From NCBI GenBank assembly GCA_002422545.1, contig DIWF01000028.1, positions 1 through 64,000 on the forward strand: a DNA stretch of 64,000 bases. Direction: 5' to 3'. Below are positions 8,698 through 18,017 of this stretch, piece after piece. This stretch comes from Firmicutes bacterium UBA6113 (GTDB taxonomy: Bacteria; Bacillota; Clostridia; Tissierellales; Sedimentibacteraceae). The notes below the pieces were generated by a model. That model saw nothing but the letters and a program-made list of their open reading frames with translations, had not been told where the DNA came from and made no database searches. The stretch's first letter is position 1. Each line of letters starts with the position of its first letter. The translations under genes were made by a program, and so were the position numbers.

Positions 8698-10077
8698 ATG
8701 AGTGTTCAACCGTCCGAATTTTCATATATTCATATACCTGAAACTATTACTGTCCATCTTGGACCGCCGGATTCCACTGCAGAAAATGTTACAATCCCAT
8801 TTATTGATTATGTAAAGAATGTTGCCAGCAGTGAATTGTTTCCCACGTGGCCAGAAGACGCGTTAAGAGCCAATGTTAACGCCATAGTGTCTATTGCCCT
8901 TAATAGGATATACACGGAATGGTACCCGAGCAGGGGCTATGATTTTGACATAACAAACTCAACACAGTTTGACCAGTCATATGTGCCTAATAGAGGTATA
9001 TTTGATAACATATCAAAAATTGTTGATGAAACATTTGATGATTATATAGTAAGAGGTGTAAGGGTAGAACCTCTTTTTGCTGTTTTCTGCGACGGTCGTA
9101 TAGCACAATGCAACGGCATGTATCAGTGGGGATCTGTTGATTTGGCAAACCAAGGTTATACACCAATTGAAATACTGAGATACTATTACGGGGAAGACAT
9201 AGATATTGTATATAACGCTCCTTTGGGGGAAATAGAAATATCTTATCCCGGAACTCCCCTTAAGCTGGGTGATTCAGGTGTACCGGTTTACACGGCGCAG
9301 CTTCAGCTTAACAATATTTCAATTAACTTTCCTGCAATTCCAAAAATATTTCCAGTTGACGGATTATTTACGCCTCAGACAGAATCAGCTGTAAAATCAT
9401 TTCAAACAATTTTCAATCTTCCTGCTACAGGAATAATTGACAAGGGTACGTGGTATAGAATCAAATATATTCATGCAGCTGTGAGAAAACTGGCAGAAAC
9501 AACTTCAAGAGGGCTGCTTTTAAGCGAACTGCCGCGTATTGGCAACGGCATAGTTGTGCCCAGAGTACAGATTGTTCAGTATTATTTAAATATACTGTCA
9601 TCATATTACAATACGATTCCTGCTGTTGAGGTAACCGGAGTGCTGGATACTGCCACAAGTAAATCGCTAATCGAATTTCAAAAAACAATGAAGCTCCCAA
9701 TCACTGGAATAATTGACGATGCAACCTGGTTTAAAATCAACGAAGTGCTTTTAGGAATATTAATAACACTTCCCCCTGGTCAATTGGCTTTTCCAAGGAT
9801 TGCGTTTCCCGGAATAGTTTACAGAAGAGGCTCTGAAGGTCCAGGAGTAGTAGTAATTCAAGAATATCTTGCATACATTTCTTCTGTGCTACCTGATATA
9901 ACATATGTGCCATACGAACTTGTGGATGGCGTGTTTGGCCCTATAACAAAATCTGCTGTCATCACATTTCAAGAGGAGTTCGGACTTGAGCCTAACGGCA
10001 TAGTTGATGAAGATACATGGAACGTGATGGTAGATGTATATCGCAATTTGAAGTTTGGTGAAGAGAGGTTGTATTAA
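8698..10077 (+). CDS. SpoIID-like/peptidoglycan-binding-repeat protein
   Basis: A 459-residue protein. Residues 1-170 resemble the SpoIID/LytB-type domain common in clostridial spore and cortex proteins (NVNAIVSIALNRIYTEWYPS, then MYQWGSVDLANQGYTPIEIL). Three peptidoglycan-binding-1 modules follow, each with the pattern DGxFGPxTxxAVxxFQ...G(I/V)xDxxTW (about 180-260, 275-350 and 370-450). There is no recognisable signal peptide, so export must be non-classical or it is made in the mother cell and assembled on the forespore, as for many clostridial homologues. Start ATG 8698 follows GGAGG. The 8487-8697 gap before it is AT-rich with no other gene. Confidence 0.75.
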   Translation: MSVQPSEFSYIHIPETITVHLGPPDSTAENVTIPFIDYVKNVASSELFPTWPEDALRANVNAIVSIALNRIYTEWYPSRGYDFDITNSTQFDQSYVPNRGIFDNISKIVDETFDDYIVRGVRVEPLFAVFCDGRIAQCNGMYQWGSVDLANQGYTPIEILRYYYGEDIDIVYNAPLGEIEISYPGTPLKLGDSGVPVYTAQLQLNNISINFPAIPKIFPVDGLFTPQTESAVKSFQTIFNLPATGIIDKGTWYRIKYIHAAVRKLAETTSRGLLLSELPRIGNGIVVPRVQIVQYYLNILSSYYNTIPAVEVTGVLDTATSKSLIEFQKTMKLPITGIIDDATWFKINEVLLGILITLPPGQLAFPRIAFPGIVYRRGSEGPGVVVIQEYLAYISSVLPDITYVPYELVDGVFGPITKSAVITFQEEFGLEPNGIVDEDTWNVMVDVYRNLKFGEERLY

Positions 10078-10080
10078 AAA

Positions 10081-10227
10081 AGTTGCTCCGCAACTCCGCT
10101 AGGGGGACCTATGTCCCCCTTCGGCGTAAAAACGTTTTTGACTCCGCACCCCCCTTAAGGTTAAGGACGTCCCGTCCTTTGTAATCCTCGTTTTTATATA
10201 ATAGGAAAGAGAACTTTCCAATTATAT
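10081..10227. repeat. Array of short inverted repeats
   Basis: Five palindromes in 147 bases: AGTTGC-tcc-GCAACT (10081-10095), AGGGGGAC-ctat-GTCCCCCT (10101-10120), AAAAACGTTTTT (10128-10139), AAGGAC-gtccc-GTCCTT (10163-10179), and an interrupted 13-bp stem at 10196-10227 with loop AGAA. It fills the gap between convergent genes and ends in the shared terminator. Confidence 0.75.
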
Positions 10228-10228
10228 A

Positions 10229-10253
10229 AAAAAACCTGCCGAGGCAGGTTTTT
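10229..10253. terminator. Bidirectional terminator, end of citrate lyase operon
   Basis: AAAAACCTGCC-ga-GGCAGGTTTTT. The stop codon of citX-gntR lies in its terminal T/A tract, so it ends the long minus-strand operon as well as the plus-strand peptidoglycan-binding gene. Confidence 0.85.
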
Positions 10254-11451
10254 ACAATTCTAGTAAATTCTTTTCAAATCTTTTTCTTGCATTTCTAACA
10301 TGAAGTTTTGCAAGTCTTTCGCTTTCATCCGGGTCATTGTTCGCAATTGCATTGTACATGTCTTTTGTTTCCTTGTAAGCATCAATGCTCTGCACAGGTC
10401 TGTACAAAGATATTTTTCTTAGCCTTCCAAGGTTTTTTGTGACAGACAGAAGATAACTTTTCAAGAGTTCATTGTTTGTCATTTCAAGAGTTGCTTCAGT
10501 CCAGTTTCTGTGAAGTCTTTCCATGGAGCTGTAATCATTGCTTTCGATGGCCTTGTCCATACTAGTAATTATATTTTCAAGAATTTTGATGTTGTGGCTG
10601 TTAATTTCCATGCATATGCTCCTTATTGCCAGCCCTTCAAGCACTTCTCTTATTTCATAAAGTTCCTGAGCGTCCTTCATGGATATCTGGCTTACCACAG
10701 AGCCTTTTCTTGGATAATATGTTATGAGGCCATCCTGGTCAAGCTGCTTCAACGCTTCTCTTACAGGAGTCCTGCTCACATTGAATTCATTGGCCAGGTT
10801 TTCTTCTATGAGCTTTTCGCCGGGTTTCAGCTTGTTTTCCAAAATGTCCGACTTTATTCTTTGATATACTTTTTCACTCATTGAAATCTTGGATTTAAAG
10901 TTGTCCTTCTTTTCCTTGCTTGTTGGACTGAAGTATGAATTTCCAATCTCTTCTACCTTCTCGATTAATTCTTCATAGGTATGAGTCTTCATCTTCATAC
11001 AAACTAAAGCTTCTTCATCGCATAGCAGACACTTTCTTGGCTTTAATTGGATAGCTGCCCTGTTTAGCTGGTTGTGCAGCTGGTCAAACACATCAATGTC
11101 GAATATTCTTCCCAGATCATGCGTATCTTCTATTTCAGCGGCAATTTTCTTTACTTGGTAAGGGTCCAAATCCACTGATATAAATCCTTCTCTTCCGGTA
11201 TTTTTTTCGATTGTTTCCATATGAACTATATTTACATCCATATCCTGCAAAACCTTCATCAAATGCTGTATTCCAGCCTTGTGAATGTTTGTGTATAGAT
11301 CAGAGCTTTTTATAGGTCCTGGTGTATTTAAAGTAAATGATATTAATGTGTAAGGGTATCTTGTTAAAAGTTCTATTTGTTTTTTTGCCCTTAATTCTCT
11401 TGATTCAAGAATCTCCATTAATGTTTTCATGTTAGAATTAATATCTTTCAT
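10252..11451 (-). CDS. CitX fused to GntR/FCD-family regulator
   Basis: A 399-residue two-part protein. Residues 1-171 are CitX, the apo-citrate lyase phosphoribosyl-dephospho-CoA transferase that loads the prosthetic group on the acyl carrier subunit: PYTLISFTLNTPGPIK, LGRIFDIDV, CLLCDEEALVC and KTH match the family order. After a polar linker (172-190), residues 192-256 form a GntR winged helix (EENLANEFNVSRTPVREALK, then GLITYYPRKGSVV) and 262-395 an FCD ligand-binding domain with ELYEIREVLEGLA and a His near the end (LHVRNARKRF). The frame is continuous, with no stop or shift between the halves. Start ATG 11451 has GGAG upstream. It is the last gene of the cit operon, 40 bases after citF. 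By function it should activate citrate lyase and regulate the locus. Confidence 0.9.
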   Translation of the reverse strand: MKDINSNMKTLMEILESRELRAKKQIELLTRYPYTLISFTLNTPGPIKSSDLYTNIHKAGIQHLMKVLQDMDVNIVHMETIEKNTGREGFISVDLDPYQVKKIAAEIEDTHDLGRIFDIDVFDQLHNQLNRAAIQLKPRKCLLCDEEALVCMKMKTHTYEELIEKVEEIGNSYFSPTSKEKKDNFKSKISMSEKVYQRIKSDILENKLKPGEKLIEENLANEFNVSRTPVREALKQLDQDGLITYYPRKGSVVSQISMKDAQELYEIREVLEGLAIRSICMEINSHNIKILENIITSMDKAIESNDYSSMERLHRNWTEATLEMTNNELLKSYLLSVTKNLGRLRKISLYRPVQSIDAYKETKDMYNAIANNDPDESERLAKLHVRNARKRFEKNLLEL

Positions 11452-11491
11452 AAGTTTCTCCAGTCGTTATTTACCGGCTAATAAATTTATC

Positions 11492-13033
11492 TTACTTGAC
11501 TTTTCTGATTACATCAATAACCGATCCGTCTCTATATTCTACTATACCTACTATCTTATCGTCAAACTCTATTTTGTCCGGTTTTCCAGTAAGTTTTTCA
11601 GCAATATCCTTCAGTTCATTTATAGTATAAGTTTTAAGACCGGCTTTGTTGAAGTTTTCAATCAAATCCTTTCTCAAAGGATTTACAGCAATGCCGTAGT
11701 CTGTTACGACAACATCTATTGTTTCACCTGGAGTGCATACTGTAGTAACCTTGTCAACAATTATTGGATTTCTGCTTCTTACAAGTGGAGCCAATATTAC
11801 TGCCAGCTTTGCACCTGCAGCTGTATCCTGATGTCCGCCTACAGCCTGGCTTATATATCCGTCTGATTTTGAAATTACATTTACATTAAAATCTGTGTCT
11901 ATTTCCAGAGCACCAAGCATTAATATGTCAAGATTGTTTACAAGGCAGCCTGAATTGTGTGCATTGGCATAAAATCCTGCGTCAACTTCAAAATGCTTTG
12001 GATTTTTTCCTAGAGACTCTGCAGCCACAAGATCGAAACACTGAGTGTCAAACAAACCTTCCATGAGACCTTCGTCAAGAAGCTGCACTAGCTGTGATGT
12101 AATACCACCAAGTCCAAAACTTCCTTTTATATTTTGATCAATCATTTTTTCTCTCAAAAATCCTGTTACTGCAAGAGATGATCCTGCTGCACCTGTCTGA
12201 TATGAGAATCCGTCCTTGAAATAACCTGATGCCATGATTGCCTTTACAGCATTTTCTGCAATGAGCAGGTCCTTAGGGTTGCTTGTGTTTCTTACTGCGC
12301 CTGAAACTATTCCCTTTGGATCTCCTACTTCATCTACTTTAACAACATAATCAACCTGAGTTTGATTGATGCTTGCAGGAAGACATGGATATGTCACAAG
12401 ATTGTCTGTGATTAAGACTACCTGATCTGCATATTTTGCGTCAACCATGGCATATCCCAAAGAGCCGCATGCAGATCTTCCTGAGAATCCGTTGGCATTG
12501 CCGTAGTCATCGCAGGCAGGAACTCCTAAAAATGCAACGTCAATTTTAACTTCTCCTGATTCTATTGCTCTTGCTCTTCCACCGTGAGATCTTAGTATTA
12601 CAGGGTTTGGTAATATTCCTTCTGAAATGGCAGTTCCCAGAGGTTCTCTTATGCCGCTGCTTTCAATTCTTGTTATTACTCCGTTTTTTATGTGCTCAAC
12701 CAGCGGACCGTGGCATGTTCCCAATGAACTTGGAGCTATGCGGATGTCCTTGATTCCTAACTTTGCGATTACATCCATTACCATGTTGACGATGTAGTCG
12801 CCGTTTCTGAAATGATGGTGGAAGGATATGGTCATTCCGTCTTTTAATCCTGTTTTAATAACTGCTTCTTCAATAGAATCTATAAGCTTGTTTTTATGAG
12901 GCAGGGGTCTCTTCAATTTCGCTCCGGCCTTATTTCCTTCAGGAATAACACTGAATGGACTTTCGTAGGGTTTAATCTGGCCTATTCCTTCAATGTATGA
13001 TGGGATTTCTCTTCCTACTCCGTTTTTAGTCAT
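11492..13033 (-). CDS. citF: Citrate lyase alpha subunit (citrate CoA-transferase)
   Basis: Alpha subunit of citrate lyase, 513 residues, transferring citrate onto the acyl carrier subunit by exchange with acetate. Recognised by the start VGREIPSYIEGIGQIKPYE, the early segment TISFHHHFRNGDYI, and the CoA-transferase core (HGGRARAIESGEVKIDVAFL; FGLGGITSQLVQLLDEGL). It overlaps citE by eight bases, showing translational coupling within citCDEF. With CitD and CitE it splits citrate to acetate and oxaloacetate in the cytosol. Confidence 0.97.
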   Translation of the reverse strand: MTKNGVGREIPSYIEGIGQIKPYESPFSVIPEGNKAGAKLKRPLPHKNKLIDSIEEAVIKTGLKDGMTISFHHHFRNGDYIVNMVMDVIAKLGIKDIRIAPSSLGTCHGPLVEHIKNGVITRIESSGIREPLGTAISEGILPNPVILRSHGGRARAIESGEVKIDVAFLGVPACDDYGNANGFSGRSACGSLGYAMVDAKYADQVVLITDNLVTYPCLPASINQTQVDYVVKVDEVGDPKGIVSGAVRNTSNPKDLLIAENAVKAIMASGYFKDGFSYQTGAAGSSLAVTGFLREKMIDQNIKGSFGLGGITSQLVQLLDEGLMEGLFDTQCFDLVAAESLGKNPKHFEVDAGFYANAHNSGCLVNNLDILMLGALEIDTDFNVNVISKSDGYISQAVGGHQDTAAGAKLAVILAPLVRSRNPIIVDKVTTVCTPGETIDVVVTDYGIAVNPLRKDLIENFNKAGLKTYTINELKDIAEKLTGKPDKIEFDDKIVGIVEYRDGSVIDVIRKVK

Positions 13034-13922
13034 TTTGTTCTTCCTCCTTGTAAACTCCTGATGCCTTAGCTAGTTCCAGCACTCTGTATGCTCTGTCAAC
13101 AACAGGACCATCAATCATTTTTCCATCTAATGCTATAACACCGCTGCCTTTGCTTTCAGCTTCTTTTATTGCTCCTACCACTCTAACGGCGTTTCTTATT
13201 TCTTTTTCAGTAGGTGTGTAAATTTTATGAACCATGCCTATTTGTCTTGGATGAATTACTGATTTTCCGTCAAAACCAAGCTGTTTTATAAGCTTCACTT
13301 CATCCATGAAACCATCGTCATCTTTGATGTTTGTATATACTGTGTCAAGGGCATATATCCCTGCTGCTCTGGCAGCCATTAATAGATTGCTTCTTGCTGC
13401 AAGAAGTTCAATGCCTTCAGGAGATCTTGTAGTCTTCATGTTTGTTACAAAATCTTCTGCTCCAATGGCAATGGCAACCAATCTCTTGCTTGCTGTTGCG
13501 ATTTCGTAAGCATTCATTACTCCAAGAGGGCTTTCCACTGCAGCCATAATCTTTGTTGAACCAACTTCAAGTCCTATTTGTTTTTCAATTTCACCTATCA
13601 TGTTGTCTACATCTATAATATCTTGCTTTGTTTCAGTCTTTGGCAGTCTTATTATGTCCGGCTGTGCCCTTACCATTGCCTCAAGGTCATCTCTTCCAAA
13701 CTGAGTATCAAGACCGTTTATTCTTACTACAGTTTCCACATTACCATAATCCATTGTTTTCAATGCATTATATACCAGGAATCTCGCTGAATCTTTTTCC
13801 TTTAAAGAAACAGAGTCTTCCAGGTCGAACATTATGGAGTCTGAACCATATAAATGGGCTTCCATAATATTTGCAGGATTGTTGCCTGTAACATACATCA
13901 TAGTTCTACGTAATTTTACCAT
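13026..13922 (-). CDS. citE: Citrate lyase beta subunit (citryl-ACP lyase)
   Basis: Beta subunit of citrate lyase, 298 residues, cleaving citryl-ACP to acetyl-ACP and oxaloacetate. It is a HpcH/HpaI-type TIM barrel: MFDLEDSV near residue 31 (Mg-binding Asp/Glu), VVRINGLDT with the substrate Arg, RLPKTETKQDI, and AAVESPLGVMNAYEIA with the second metal Glu, then IGAEDF. Start ATG 13922 with GGGAGG upstream; five bases separate it from the citD stop, and its stop overlaps citF. Confidence 0.97.
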   Translation of the reverse strand: MVKLRRTMMYVTGNNPANIMEAHLYGSDSIMFDLEDSVSLKEKDSARFLVYNALKTMDYGNVETVVRINGLDTQFGRDDLEAMVRAQPDIIRLPKTETKQDIIDVDNMIGEIEKQIGLEVGSTKIMAAVESPLGVMNAYEIATASKRLVAIAIGAEDFVTNMKTTRSPEGIELLAARSNLLMAARAAGIYALDTVYTNIKDDDGFMDEVKLIKQLGFDGKSVIHPRQIGMVHKIYTPTEKEIRNAVRVVGAIKEAESKGSGVIALDGKMIDGPVVDRAYRVLELAKASGVYKEEEQND

Positions 13923-13927
13923 TTATA

Positions 13928-14218
13928 TTAAGCCTCCCAAGAATATTCATTTATTTCTGCAGCTCTGTATAAAGCTGTAAGCGCTCTGGCTTTGATAACA
14001 AAATCTATGGCACCTTTGTCTGTTGCCCTTACAACTGCGCTTTCCACACCTTCGCTTTTAAGCGTTTCTTCAATTAAATTCTTGATCTGCCTGCCGAATT
14101 GCTTCATTACAGTGCTTTGCAGTTCAATTTCAATGCCTTTCTTGTCAGATGGCTCTATGACAATATTTATATCACTGGATTCAACAGTACCTGCTACTCC
14201 AACTTTTTTAATTTCCAT
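13928..14218 (-). CDS. citD: Citrate lyase gamma subunit (acyl carrier protein)
   Basis: Acyl carrier subunit of citrate lyase, 96 residues. The segment AGTVESSDI (from residue 9) corresponds to the conserved AGTLESSD, whose serine carries the phosphoribosyl-dephospho-CoA group attached by CitX; here CitX is the N-terminal half of the regulator fusion at 10252-11451. Perfect AGGAGG lies before ATG 14218. Order citC-citD-citE-citF is standard. Confidence 0.96.
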   Translation of the reverse strand: MEIKKVGVAGTVESSDINIVIEPSDKKGIEIELQSTVMKQFGRQIKNLIEETLKSEGVESAVVRATDKGAIDFVIKARALTALYRAAEINEYSWEA

Positions 14219-14238
14219 CTGTCTTCCTCCTTTATAGA

Positions 14239-15279
14239 TTATTTTTTATCATTTTTTATATTGCCAATTATTGTCTTGGCTTCATCCGAAATTAAAAACT
14301 CAAATGTAGTTTGCGGAACTAATTGTTTTAATGATTCAAAATCATCTGTTCTTAAAAGTTCCCTCACCCTCGAAGCGCTTATGGCTGCCTCATTGTTTTT
14401 AATTCTTGGAATTTCAACAACTTCTATATTATAATCTTTAAGCAATTCTTTCATTGTAAGATTATATTCATTAGTAACGGGGTCTGATTTTTCTTCTCCC
14501 ACATACCTTCTGTTAATACCCAGGGCAGGTGCTATGAATTCTCCGAAAATTTTTACATCAAGCATGGTATGGATTTTTACAATTGCATTCTTTTCCTTCA
14601 GAAAATACGAAGGAAATGTAGAATTTGAAATTATATAATCTTTGCCTCTGTGCACATACACATTGTCTAGGTGTTTTACACCTGCTTTTATGAGCTTGTA
14701 CCTTACTTCATTTGGAAAAACCGACCTGTCTTCCCATACAACGAATATGTGAACAACATCGCTGTTTTTTGAAGCAGTTTCAATAAGATGTCTATGCCCC
14801 AGAGTAAATGGATTGCAATTCATAACAATGCTTGAAACCACTTTTCCTTCGTGTTTTTGCAGTTTAAGATTTTCTGTGAAATCTCTGAGTCCTCTCGGGT
14901 CGTTTTCCAGCAGAGTAACATAATTATCAACTGATGTAATTTCGTAAAAACCTAAATCCAAAAATAATTTCTTGTTCCTAGGCTTTGTAAAAATAAACAG
15001 GTGTGTATTGCCCCTGTAATATTGTTCATTTAACAGCAAGGATATAATTTTATTTGAAAATCCTCCGCCTTGATATTCCGGATCAATTGCAATGCATTTT
15101 AAAACATTGCCTGAAATTGAACCTGTTCCAACAATCCTGTCTTCATCATACATGGCCAGGGTGTATTCAACATCCCTTTCAAGAATTAAATCTTGTTTCT
15201 GCAAAAAAACATCAACTTCATTTCTTTCTCTGACACTGTTTAAATTTATAGTTCTGATTTCAACATTTTGTCCAAACAT
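14239..15279 (-). CDS. citC: [Citrate (pro-3S)-lyase] ligase
   Basis: Acetate:SH-citrate lyase ligase, 346 residues, which acetylates the prosthetic group of CitD with ATP and acetate to switch the enzyme on. Residues about 1-130 are the GNAT-like N-terminal domain (CIAIDPEYQGGGFSNKIISL), followed by the nucleotidyltransferase domain with MNCNPFTLGHRHLIETA (HxGH-type site), FVVWEDRSVFP and ISASRVRELL. It opens the cit gene group, 21 bases before citD. CitG, which makes the prosthetic group precursor, is not in this window. Confidence 0.96.
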   Translation of the reverse strand: MFGQNVEIRTINLNSVRERNEVDVFLQKQDLILERDVEYTLAMYDEDRIVGTGSISGNVLKCIAIDPEYQGGGFSNKIISLLLNEQYYRGNTHLFIFTKPRNKKLFLDLGFYEITSVDNYVTLLENDPRGLRDFTENLKLQKHEGKVVSSIVMNCNPFTLGHRHLIETASKNSDVVHIFVVWEDRSVFPNEVRYKLIKAGVKHLDNVYVHRGKDYIISNSTFPSYFLKEKNAIVKIHTMLDVKIFGEFIAPALGINRRYVGEEKSDPVTNEYNLTMKELLKDYNIEVVEIPRIKNNEAAISASRVRELLRTDDFESLKQLVPQTTFEFLISDEAKTIIGNIKNDKK

Positions 15280-15367
15280 TTTTTCAACTCCCGGTATTAT
15301 TCATTGTAATAAACACATACTGAAAAATCCTTCAATCATTCGTAGATTATATAGTCTTATTAATATC

Positions 15368-16411
15368 TCAGGATGCTATCATTGCTATAGCTCTCATTAT
15401 CTGAGGAAACAATGATACTGCTGTTATCATTCTAATTATCTGCAGCACTATAACATCAGAACTCTCTATGCCGATTTCAGCTGAAATCAATGCCATGTCT
15501 GATGCGCCAGCAGGTGTTGCAGCCAGCATTGCCTCATCCAAAGGTATGTTGTATTTTTTGTTTAAAATGTTTCCAATTGCAAAACATGCTGTAAAGTATC
15601 CCACAAGCAAAATTATTGACGGCACTATGAGAAACCTCATTTCAGCAGCATCACTCAACGTAAAACTGCTTCCTATGTAGCATCCTGCCAAAAGCTGAGC
15701 AAATCGCCTCATGGATCTTGGCATGCATGCCTTATTGGTTGAAAGTTTCAAGACAATGACACTGATCATAGAAAAAACCAGTGAAGCTGAAGGTATGCCT
15801 GATAATTTCCCTATTATTCCGAAGACAGCCGCTACAGCCAATGTCATTAACATGCAGTTTAAATTGTAGAAACTGCTTGCAGTCCTTTTGTAAACATCTT
15901 TGTTGATGCTGTTTTCAAAATATTTCATTTTAGATATTTTAGCTATCATGGATGGAAAGAAACCAAGTCCAAAAACCATCCTTACAAATTGCATCAAAGC
16001 CACTTTTGAAGAATCAGCACCCATTTCATCACTGATAATAGGAATATCGCTTATTCCTCCAGGTATGGCACTCATTAGTGAAGTCATTAAATCCAAGCGG
16101 CTAAAGTGGTGAATCAGAAAACCTGAAACAATGTTTAACACCAGCATTCCAACTATTAATGTAATTGCCGGTTTATAAATTGTTTTAAGTCTCTTAAGGT
16201 CACACTTTTCCAGCCCTACTCCAATAAAGGCTCCTGCAATAATCTGAGCAGCAAGTCTGCCTGCATAAGGCATATATGCCATATTGGTGGCAATATTCAA
16301 TGCAGCGGCTCCTGCGATGCTTCCAATCATCATCCCCCCTGGAATTTTAACCTTCAAAAATATACGTCCCGTCAAATATCCAGCTAACATTGTCAATATA
16401 AAATTAAGCAT
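15368..16411 (-). CDS. AbrB-family membrane protein (putative permease)
   Basis: Polytopic inner-membrane protein of about 347 residues, matching the AbrB family (COG3180/TIGR03082, named for an E. coli ammonia-monooxygenase-like regulator but transporter-like). Two internal halves each carry a glycine-rich AxPGGxSD-type motif: SAIPGGISDIPIISDEMGAD and AATPAGASDMALISAEIGIE, spaced as in duplicated permease folds. About ten hydrophobic segments are visible. Start ATG 16411 has AGGTGG upstream; a longer frame to 16474 lacks a site. Members of this family often sit beside tctABC genes, as here, but the transported compound is unknown. Confidence 0.8.
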   Translation of the reverse strand: MLNFILTMLAGYLTGRIFLKVKIPGGMMIGSIAGAAALNIATNMAYMPYAGRLAAQIIAGAFIGVGLEKCDLKRLKTIYKPAITLIVGMLVLNIVSGFLIHHFSRLDLMTSLMSAIPGGISDIPIISDEMGADSSKVALMQFVRMVFGLGFFPSMIAKISKMKYFENSINKDVYKRTASSFYNLNCMLMTLAVAAVFGIIGKLSGIPSASLVFSMISVIVLKLSTNKACMPRSMRRFAQLLAGCYIGSSFTLSDAAEMRFLIVPSIILLVGYFTACFAIGNILNKKYNIPLDEAMLAATPAGASDMALISAEIGIESSDVIVLQIIRMITAVSLFPQIMRAIAMIAS

Positions 16412-16506
16412 TGCTTCCACCTTTTGCAAATTTATGCGGTAATTTAGGCATAATTTATAAACCCTTATTTGCATTTAAGCAAATAAGGATTTATATTTAA
16501 TATTTT

Positions 16507-18006
16507 TTAGTTAGCAGCATTGCGCTTTTTCATTATCATAGGTTTAACAATTGGCCATAACAATGAAACAGCACTTACAACCATCAAAGTAGCTGTAATA
16601 GGTTTAGTGAATACAGCTGCAATATTTCCTTGTTCAATCATGATTGCTCTTCTTAGGTTTGATTCAACCATTGTTCCAAGAACAAGGCCCAGTATCAAAG
16701 CAGCATTGTTGAAACCGAATTCAGCAAATGCATATCCGATAATACCTGCTATAACCATAAGGACTACATTTCCTGTAGTGTTTTGCAGAGCATAGCTTCC
16801 TATAACAGCAAGCATAATTATCAATGTTCCAAGTATGCTGTAAGGTATTCCTAATATCTTACCAAATACCTTTGCAACAGCAAATGATACGAAAACCATT
16901 ATTATGTTTGTGATTATCATTGATACAAACACGCTGCCCATGTACTGTGGCTGATTTTGAAGAAGCAGCGGTCCCATCTGTACACCCTTCATTACAAGAG
17001 CAGACATCATGATGGCAGCAGCGTTTCCTCCAGGTATACCAAGTGAAAGGAGCGGCACCATAGAACCCCCTGTAGCTGCGTTGTTAGCAGTTTCAGAAGC
17101 AGCAATACCTCTTATTTCACCTTTTCCAAATGTTTCAGGATGTTTAGATATTTTTACTTCAGAAGTATAGCATAAGAAAGAAGCTATAGTTGCTCCGGCT
17201 CCAGGAAGTATACCTACTATTGTTCCCAATATCCCGGTTCTTGCAATTGTTCCTTTAATATCCCACAATTCCTTAACGGAAACTATTTTATCATTTTTCT
17301 TGTCAGACTTAGATTCATCAAGATTTTCAATCTTGCTTCTGCTTCTGGTTTCCTTAAGAATCTGAGTGATAGCAAACATACCTATCATTACAGGTATCAT
17401 TTCAATTCCTGACAATAAAGTTGAATTTCCCCATGTGAATCTTGCAAAACCATCGATAGGATCCATTCCCACAGTTGCCAGCCACAGACCAAGAAGTCCT
17501 GAAATCAAAGTTTTCAAAACATTTCCTTCATCTAATGCAGTCAGTACAGACAGTCCCATAAATGATATGGCAAACAGTTCAGAAGGACCAAACTTCAATG
17601 CAGCCTTTGAAAGCTGCGGGCTTATTAAAAACATTGCAATTGCAGCAAATATTCCGCCTATAGCTGAACATATCAAAGAAATGCTCAGTGCTCTCATCGG
17701 CTGTCCGTTTTGAGCCATAGGGTGACCGTCAAAAGTTGTCGGTGCACTCGAAGGTGTTCCCGGTATTTTAAACAAAATTGCTGTTATACCGCCTCCGGTA
17801 ATGGCAGCACAATATACTGCAACAAGAAATGCTATTGAAGTAACAGGGTCAAGTCCATAAGTGAATGTTAAACCTAAAACTACAGCCATTGAAGCACTTA
17901 CTCCAGGCAATGCGCCGAAAATAACTCCTATTACTGTACCAAAGAATATAAGAAGAAGTGTTTGAGGAACAAAGACTACTCCAATTCCTAATTTAATTAA
18001 TTCCAT
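16507..18006 (-). CDS. tctA: Tripartite tricarboxylate transporter, large permease TctA
   Basis: Large membrane subunit of a TTT transporter, 499 residues with about 11-12 membrane spans. Family landmarks are FGALPGVSASMAVVLGLTFTYG, AAITGGGITAILFKIPGTPSS, GILPGAGATIASFLCY and SLGIPGGNAAAIMM. It forms the transmembrane channel with TctB and accepts substrate delivered by the binding protein TctC. Eleven bases after the tctB stop and preceded by GGGAGG, so cotranscribed. TTT systems carry citrate and other di- or tricarboxylates; the context here favours a tricarboxylate. Confidence 0.96.
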   Translation of the reverse strand: MELIKLGIGVVFVPQTLLLIFFGTVIGVIFGALPGVSASMAVVLGLTFTYGLDPVTSIAFLVAVYCAAITGGGITAILFKIPGTPSSAPTTFDGHPMAQNGQPMRALSISLICSAIGGIFAAIAMFLISPQLSKAALKFGPSELFAISFMGLSVLTALDEGNVLKTLISGLLGLWLATVGMDPIDGFARFTWGNSTLLSGIEMIPVMIGMFAITQILKETRSRSKIENLDESKSDKKNDKIVSVKELWDIKGTIARTGILGTIVGILPGAGATIASFLCYTSEVKISKHPETFGKGEIRGIAASETANNAATGGSMVPLLSLGIPGGNAAAIMMSALVMKGVQMGPLLLQNQPQYMGSVFVSMIITNIIMVFVSFAVAKVFGKILGIPYSILGTLIIMLAVIGSYALQNTTGNVVLMVIAGIIGYAFAEFGFNNAALILGLVLGTMVESNLRRAIMIEQGNIAAVFTKPITATLMVVSAVSLLWPIVKPMIMKKRNAAN

Positions 18007-18017
18007 TTTAATCCTCC

